In this document: positions 60,796 to 64,000 of the stretch, piece by piece
Numbering within the stretch: the stretch's first letter is position 1
Layout of the letters: each line of letters opens with the position of its first letter
Assembly (NCBI RefSeq): GCF_019336435.1
Contig: NZ_JAHWXQ010000001.1
Span: 558,001-622,000 of the forward strand
DNA length: 64,000 bases
Origin: Pontibacter populi
GTDB lineage: Bacteria; Bacteroidota; Bacteroidia; Cytophagales; Hymenobacteraceae
Direction of reading: 5' to 3'
Notes under the pieces: model-generated
What the model was told of the DNA's origin: nothing
The model's database searches: none
Seen by the model: only the letters and a program-made list of their open reading frames with translations
Program-made: the position numbers and the translations under genes

Positions 60796-60988
60796 AAAGT
60801 TTGGAAGTTTGAAAGTTAAAGAGTTTAGGAGTTAATGAAGTAAGAAAGTTTAGGTGTAGAGACGCAATATTTTGCGTCTGTTACTTGTGCAGAACTAACC
60901 ATTTAAAAATTTATCATAATATCCTGGTAATCCTTAAATCCTGAAAATCCTGATTCAGACAATTAACAATTCAGCAATTAACAACTAA
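60796..60988. repeat. Composite word-repeat spacer, first copy
   Basis: This spacer has GAGTTTAGGAGTTAATGAAG words, then GTAGAGACGCAAT within a 20-base perfect palindrome (60860-60879), then AATCCTGAAAATCCTGATTC and finally CAATTAACAA words. The same modules in the same order occur at 62408-62580, on the other side of the UbiA-61934 gene pair. Confidence 0.75.
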
Positions 60989-61870
60989 ATGAAACGCTAC
61001 CGCGATGCGCTTACTTTGATGCGAATACCTTTTTCGGTGTACCTGATGCCGGTGTTCTGGTTTGCGCTTAGTGCGTTGCAGCAGGTTACTATTGGCAGGG
61101 CTATAGTTGTTTTCCTGATTCTGCACTTACTGGTTTACCCGGCAAGCAACGGTTACAACTCCTATTACGACCGGGACGAAGGCAGTATTGGTGGCCTGAA
61201 GCATCCGCCTAAAGTTAACCGAGAACTGATGCACCTGGTTTTGCTTTTTGATATGTTGGCTGTGTTACTGAGTATATTCCTATCACCGTTGTTTGCTGTG
61301 TTGGTGGCCTTATACCTGCTCATTTCCAAAGCCTATAGTTACGAGGGCATCCGGCTCAAAAAATACCCGATCATCAGTACTATAGTTGTTACCTTTTTCC
61401 AGGGGGCTTTTACGTTTGCCATGGTGCAGGTTGGTGTTGGTTTGAAACTACTAGAAGTTCTGCAATTTCCGAACTTTGGGTTTGCTATAGTTAGCACCTT
61501 GTTTCTTTGTGGTTCTTATCCGCTCACTCAAATTTACCAGCACCACGAAGACAGCCAGCGCGGCGATATAACAATAAGTTTATTACTTGGCATTACCGGC
61601 ACTTACATTTTTGCAGCCATCAGTCTGTTACTCGGTACCGGGGTTTTACTTTGGTTGTACTATACCGCCGATCAGTTTCAGAATATCATTATCTTTTTAA
61701 TAGCTACAGCTCCTATCCTCTACTATTTTACCAACTGGGCTATTGGCGCTACCCGTAATAATACGCTGGTAAACTATGATAATACCATGCACATGAACAA
61801 AATATCCTCCGTGTGTATCAGTATTGCTTTTATAACTATGCTGGTATTTAAAGCTATCTATCAACTATAG
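60989..61870 (+). CDS. UbiA-family prenyltransferase
   Basis: UbiA-family enzymes attach isoprenoid chains to aromatic or other acceptors in the inner membrane. The 293-residue protein has about eight hydrophobic helices and the first aspartate-rich motif NGYNSYYDRDEG (about 53-64, N-x3-D-x-D variant) followed by a second, less clear acidic motif HHEDSQRGD near 183-191. The acceptor cannot be predicted; the Bacteroidota relatives include chlorophyll-synthase-like and menaquinone-related types. It is flanked on both sides by matching composite word-repeat spacers (60796 and 62408). Confidence 0.88.
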   Translation: MKRYRDALTLMRIPFSVYLMPVFWFALSALQQVTIGRAIVVFLILHLLVYPASNGYNSYYDRDEGSIGGLKHPPKVNRELMHLVLLFDMLAVLLSIFLSPLFAVLVALYLLISKAYSYEGIRLKKYPIISTIVVTFFQGAFTFAMVQVGVGLKLLEVLQFPNFGFAIVSTLFLCGSYPLTQIYQHHEDSQRGDITISLLLGITGTYIFAAISLLLGTGVLLWLYYTADQFQNIIIFLIATAPILYYFTNWAIGATRNNTLVNYDNTMHMNKISSVCISIAFITMLVFKAIYQL

Positions 61871-61933
61871 TTACCGCTGTTATTTGGATACAACTAAGCT
61901 GCGCAATTGCGTATAAGGGGAAAAACATCATAA

Positions 61934-62407
61934 GTGAAGCTGTTCTACATAATATTGGCCGGGTTGGCAGGCACTGCAGCCATGTCATCTGTCATTTTCC
62001 TGCTCTCCCTGCTAACAAAACGCATTCTTAGAATACCACTGGTATTGGGGACAATGCTACTTGGCAAAACGCACTCTAATGGTGGCCTATCGAACGGATT
62101 GTCCACCAAGCTCGTGGGCGGACTGGCGCATTACACCGTCGGGGTATTGTATGCTATTGGCTACCTGGCCCTTTGGGAGAGTGGAGTAGGAACCATTACT
62201 GCCTCCTGGGGCATGCTTATAGGTTTAGGTAACGGCATTCTCGCCATGATCATCTGGTACTTCTTTTTTATGATCCACCCAAGGCCACCACACATTAAAC
62301 TGGAAAGATACCTTATCGAGATGGTATTCAGTCATGTACTTTTCGGCTTCGTAGTTACCTATGTGTATTACCACTTAACGCACGTCGAGTATCCATTCTG
62401 GCAATGA
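61934..62407 (+). CDS. Small integral membrane protein, function unknown
   Basis: The 157-residue protein has four hydrophobic segments (about 5-27, 60-82, 92-115 and 127-148) with small loops and the charged segment IHPRPPHIKLERY between the last two. I do not recognise the family with confidence; it is somewhat like DUF1440/DUF2938-type membrane proteins. The start seems to be GTG 61934. It follows the UbiA-type gene by 63 bp and is probably co-transcribed with it, inside a region bracketed by repeat spacers. Confidence 0.6.
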   Translation: MKLFYIILAGLAGTAAMSSVIFLLSLLTKRILRIPLVLGTMLLGKTHSNGGLSNGLSTKLVGGLAHYTVGVLYAIGYLALWESGVGTITASWGMLIGLGNGILAMIIWYFFFMIHPRPPHIKLERYLIEMVFSHVLFGFVVTYVYYHLTHVEYPFWQ

Positions 62408-62580
62408 GCTATAGTTTAGGAGTTAGAGAGTTTGGGAGTTATAGAGTTAGTGAAGTAAGAAAATTGTAGAGATGCAATGCGCTATGTCTTTTCAGCTACT
62501 GAGTAATTGAAATCCTGTTAATCCATTAATCCTGAAAATCCTGATTCAGACAACAACCAACAATTTAACCTCAAACCTTC
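62408..62580. repeat. Composite word-repeat spacer, second copy
   Basis: Modules match 60796-60988 in order: GGAGTTAGAGAGTTTGGGAG words, GTTAGTGAAGTAAGAAAA, GTAGAGATGCAAT, AATCCTGAAAATCCTGATTC and CAATTTAACC-type words. The palindrome of the first copy is degenerate here. Confidence 0.75.
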
Positions 62581-62598
62581 AGCAATCAGACAAAAAAT

Positions 62599-62640
62599 AA
62601 AAACGGCCTGCAACTATAGCTGCAAGCCGTTTTCTTATAG
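62599..62640 (-). terminator. Rho-independent terminator after rho
   Basis: Stem AAAACGGCCTGCA / TGCAAGCCGTTTT with one mismatch; the loop is ACTATAGC, so an ACTATAG half-site lies inside it. T tract on the minus strand. Confidence 0.85.
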
Positions 62641-62658
62641 TTGATGCTAAACTATAGT

Positions 62659-64000
62659 TTAGCCGTTCATCGAGATCAGGAATTCTTCGTTGCTCTTCGT
62701 ACCAACCATTCTGTCTTTCAGGAACTCCATTGCTTCTACAGAGTTCATATCCGACATAAACTTGCGCAGGATCCAGATACGGTTTAATTCGTCTCTGTCC
62801 ATCAGCAGGTCTTCGCGACGAGTACCCGAAGCAGGAACGTCGATAGCAGGGTAAATTCTTCTGTTGGCCAGTTTACGATCCAGCTGAAGTTCCATGTTAC
62901 CGGTACCTTTAAATTCTTCGAAGATAACTTCATCCATCTTAGAACCTGTGTCGATAAGCGCAGTGGCGATGATAGTTAATGAACCACCATTCTCTACGTT
63001 ACGGGCAGCACCAAAGAAACGCTTCGGCTTGTGCAATGCATTTGCATCCACACCACCCGATAAGATCTTACCAGACGACGGAACAACTGTGTTATAAGCA
63101 CGAGCCAGACGCGTGATCGAATCCAGGAGAATTACCACATCATGGCCACACTCTACCATTCGCTTCGCTTTGTCCAGCACAATGCTCGATACTTTCACGT
63201 GGCGCTCCGCAGTTTCATCAAATGTTGATGCTATTACTTCCGCTTTTACACTACGTGCCATGTCAGTCACCTCTTCCGGACGTTCGTCAATCAGCAGGAT
63301 CATCAGGTAAACTTCCGGGTGGTTTTCGGAAATAGCGTTGGCTATCTCTTTCAGCAACACGGTTTTACCTGTTTTAGGCTGCGCCACGATCATACCACGC
63401 TGGCCTTTACCGATAGGGGCAAAAAGGTCCAGAATACGGGTTGAAAGCTGGCTTGGCTTGGTAGTTAATTTTAAACGCTCTTCCGGGAAAAGCGGCGTTA
63501 AGTGCTGGAACGGAATACGGTCACGAATTTCTTCTGTGGTACGTCCGTTTACAGTTTCCACTTTAAGCAGGGCAAAATACTTTTCGCCTTCTTTTGGCGG
63601 GCGTATCTGGCCTTTTACAGTATCTCCTGTTTTAAGACCAAATAATTTTATCTGCGATGGTGATACATAAATATCATCCGGAGATGCTAAATAGTTATAG
63701 TGCGTTGAACGCAGGAAACCATACCCATCCTGCATCAGCTCAAGCACACCTTCGTTTAGGATTATACCATCAAACTCCTTGAAAATATTGCCCCCTGCAT
63801 TTGCATTCTGCTGTTGCGGGTTGTTACGACGCTGATTATTGTCGAAGCGGTTATCTGGTCTGTTCGTTTGCTGATCGCTACGTTGCTCACGGTTATCCTG
63901 GCGTGGCTCACGCTCCGGACGTTGCTCGCGGTTATCGTTGCGGTTTTCTGAGCGCTGCTCACGGCCATCATTACGCTCACGTGGTTCGCGGTTCTGCACT
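62659..64000 (-). CDS. rho: Transcription termination factor Rho (N-terminus cut by window edge)
   Basis: Rho is the hexameric RNA-dependent ATPase that ends transcription. The 447 visible residues start inside an Arg/Asn/Asp/Gln-rich disordered segment (about 1-70), then the RNA-binding OB fold (about 78-155, with [16 protein letters not shown] and [17 protein letters not shown]), the Walker A motif [15 protein letters not shown] near 206-220, Walker [15 protein letters not shown], the Q-loop region [22 protein letters not shown] and the C-terminal R-loop region. The disordered insert before the OB fold is a known feature of Bacteroidota Rho. No TATAGTT words occur in this gene. Confidence 0.97.
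   Translation of the reverse strand, partial: VQNREPRERNDGREQRSENRNDNREQRPEREPRQDNREQRSDQQTNRPDNRFDNNQRRNNPQQQNANAGGNIFKEFDGIILNEGVLELMQDGYGFLRSTHYNYLASPDDIYVSPSQIKLFGLKTGDTVKGQIRPPKEGEKYFALLKVETVNGRTTEEIRDRIPFQHLTPLFPEERLKLTTKPSQLSTRILDLFAPIGKGQRGMIVAQPKTGKTVLLKEIANAISENHPEVYLMILLIDERPEEVTDMARSVKAEVIASTFDETAERHVKVSSIVLDKAKRMVECGHDVVILLDSITRLARAYNTVVPSSGKILSGGVDANALHKPKRFFGAARNVENGGSLTIIATALIDTGSKMDEVIFEEFKGTGNMELQLDRKLANRRIYPAIDVPASGTRREDLLMDRDELNRIWILRKFMSDMNSVEAMEFLKDRMVGTKSNEEFLISMNG

Noticed and set aside
1-64000. tRNA, rRNA, tmRNA, CRISPR arrays, IS transposases and prophage genes
   Set aside because: I looked through the gaps and frames and found no cloverleaf-like sequence, regular spaced direct repeats, or transposase, integrase or phage structural motif.

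Overview
The window is chromosomal DNA from a member of the Bacteroidota. The best guess is Cytophagales, family Hymenobacteraceae (Pontibacter-like), with only moderate confidence at genus level. Evidence for the phylum is a type IX secretion (T9SS) component resembling PorQ, a PorE-like OmpA lipoprotein-type protein, a secreted protein with a T9SS type A C-terminal signal, promoters of the TTTG-N18/19-TAnnTTTG type, a long-tailed S16, a Rho with an Arg/Asn/Asp/Gln-rich N-terminus, and many Bacteroidota-specific DUF families. It reads as ordinary core chromosome: no phage, plasmid, IS transposase, CRISPR array, rRNA or tRNA was seen.

Layout. 1-4025 (minus): 5' part of hslU, porQ and lon. 4251-6997 (plus): the PorE-like OmpA protein and a DUF4184 membrane protein. 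6994-13059 (minus): DUF6702, a LysM protein, rseP, dxr, a small four-helix-bundle gene bounded by short inverted repeats, and a GH3-family gene. 13227-14226 (plus): OsmC and a PH-domain protein. 14779-18017 (minus): dnaA and a 5'-nucleotidase split into two genes. 18181-33305 is mostly plus strand and holds the methylmalonyl-CoA mutase genes mutA and mutB with the mutase chaperone meaB further on, a trehalase, small lipoproteins and a propeller protein. 33929-36195 (minus): folB, divIVA and a WD40 gene. 36280-37523 (plus): a phosphopantetheinyl transferase and a thioredoxin-fold protein. 37862-43262 (minus): a methyltransferase, a SirB1-type protein, an acyl-CoA carboxylase beta subunit, an MlaD protein and an amidase. 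43335-48696 (plus): lptD, panB, an RluA-type synthase and a desaturase. 49739-52059 (plus): the ribosomal block rpsP-rimM-trmD-rplS. 52201-56473: a PPase-like lipoprotein, a coiled-coil protein, queD-folE and a TIGR01777 SDR. 56787-59147 (minus): PBP1A. 59333-62407 (plus): a hypothetical gene, a membrane-anchored methyltransferase-like protein, a UbiA prenyltransferase and a small membrane protein. 62659-64000 (minus): rho, cut by the window edge.

Functional themes. Propionate/odd-chain and branched-chain metabolism is represented by both mutase subunits, the MeaB G-protein and an acyl-CoA carboxylase beta subunit, all scattered rather than in one operon. Envelope biogenesis is represented by LptD, MlaD, an amidase, PBP1A, RseP and T9SS parts. 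Pterin/folate metabolism is represented by folB, queD and folE.

The most unusual property is not a gene. The palindrome AACTATAGTT and its half-sites (AACTATA / TATAGTT) occur at roughly 180 places by hand count, against about 8 expected for a random 7-mer counted on both strands. They lie both inside genes and between them, but are nearly or fully absent from lon, the ribosomal block, queD/folE and rho. This resembles a highly iterated palindrome such as cyanobacterial HIP1, with a different sequence. Gene-poor gaps also contain several families of non-coding dispersed repeats: three copies of a ~0.5 kb repeat, a 149-bp element with 28-bp terminal inverted repeats, hairpin clusters, and word-repeat spacers that bracket some genes.
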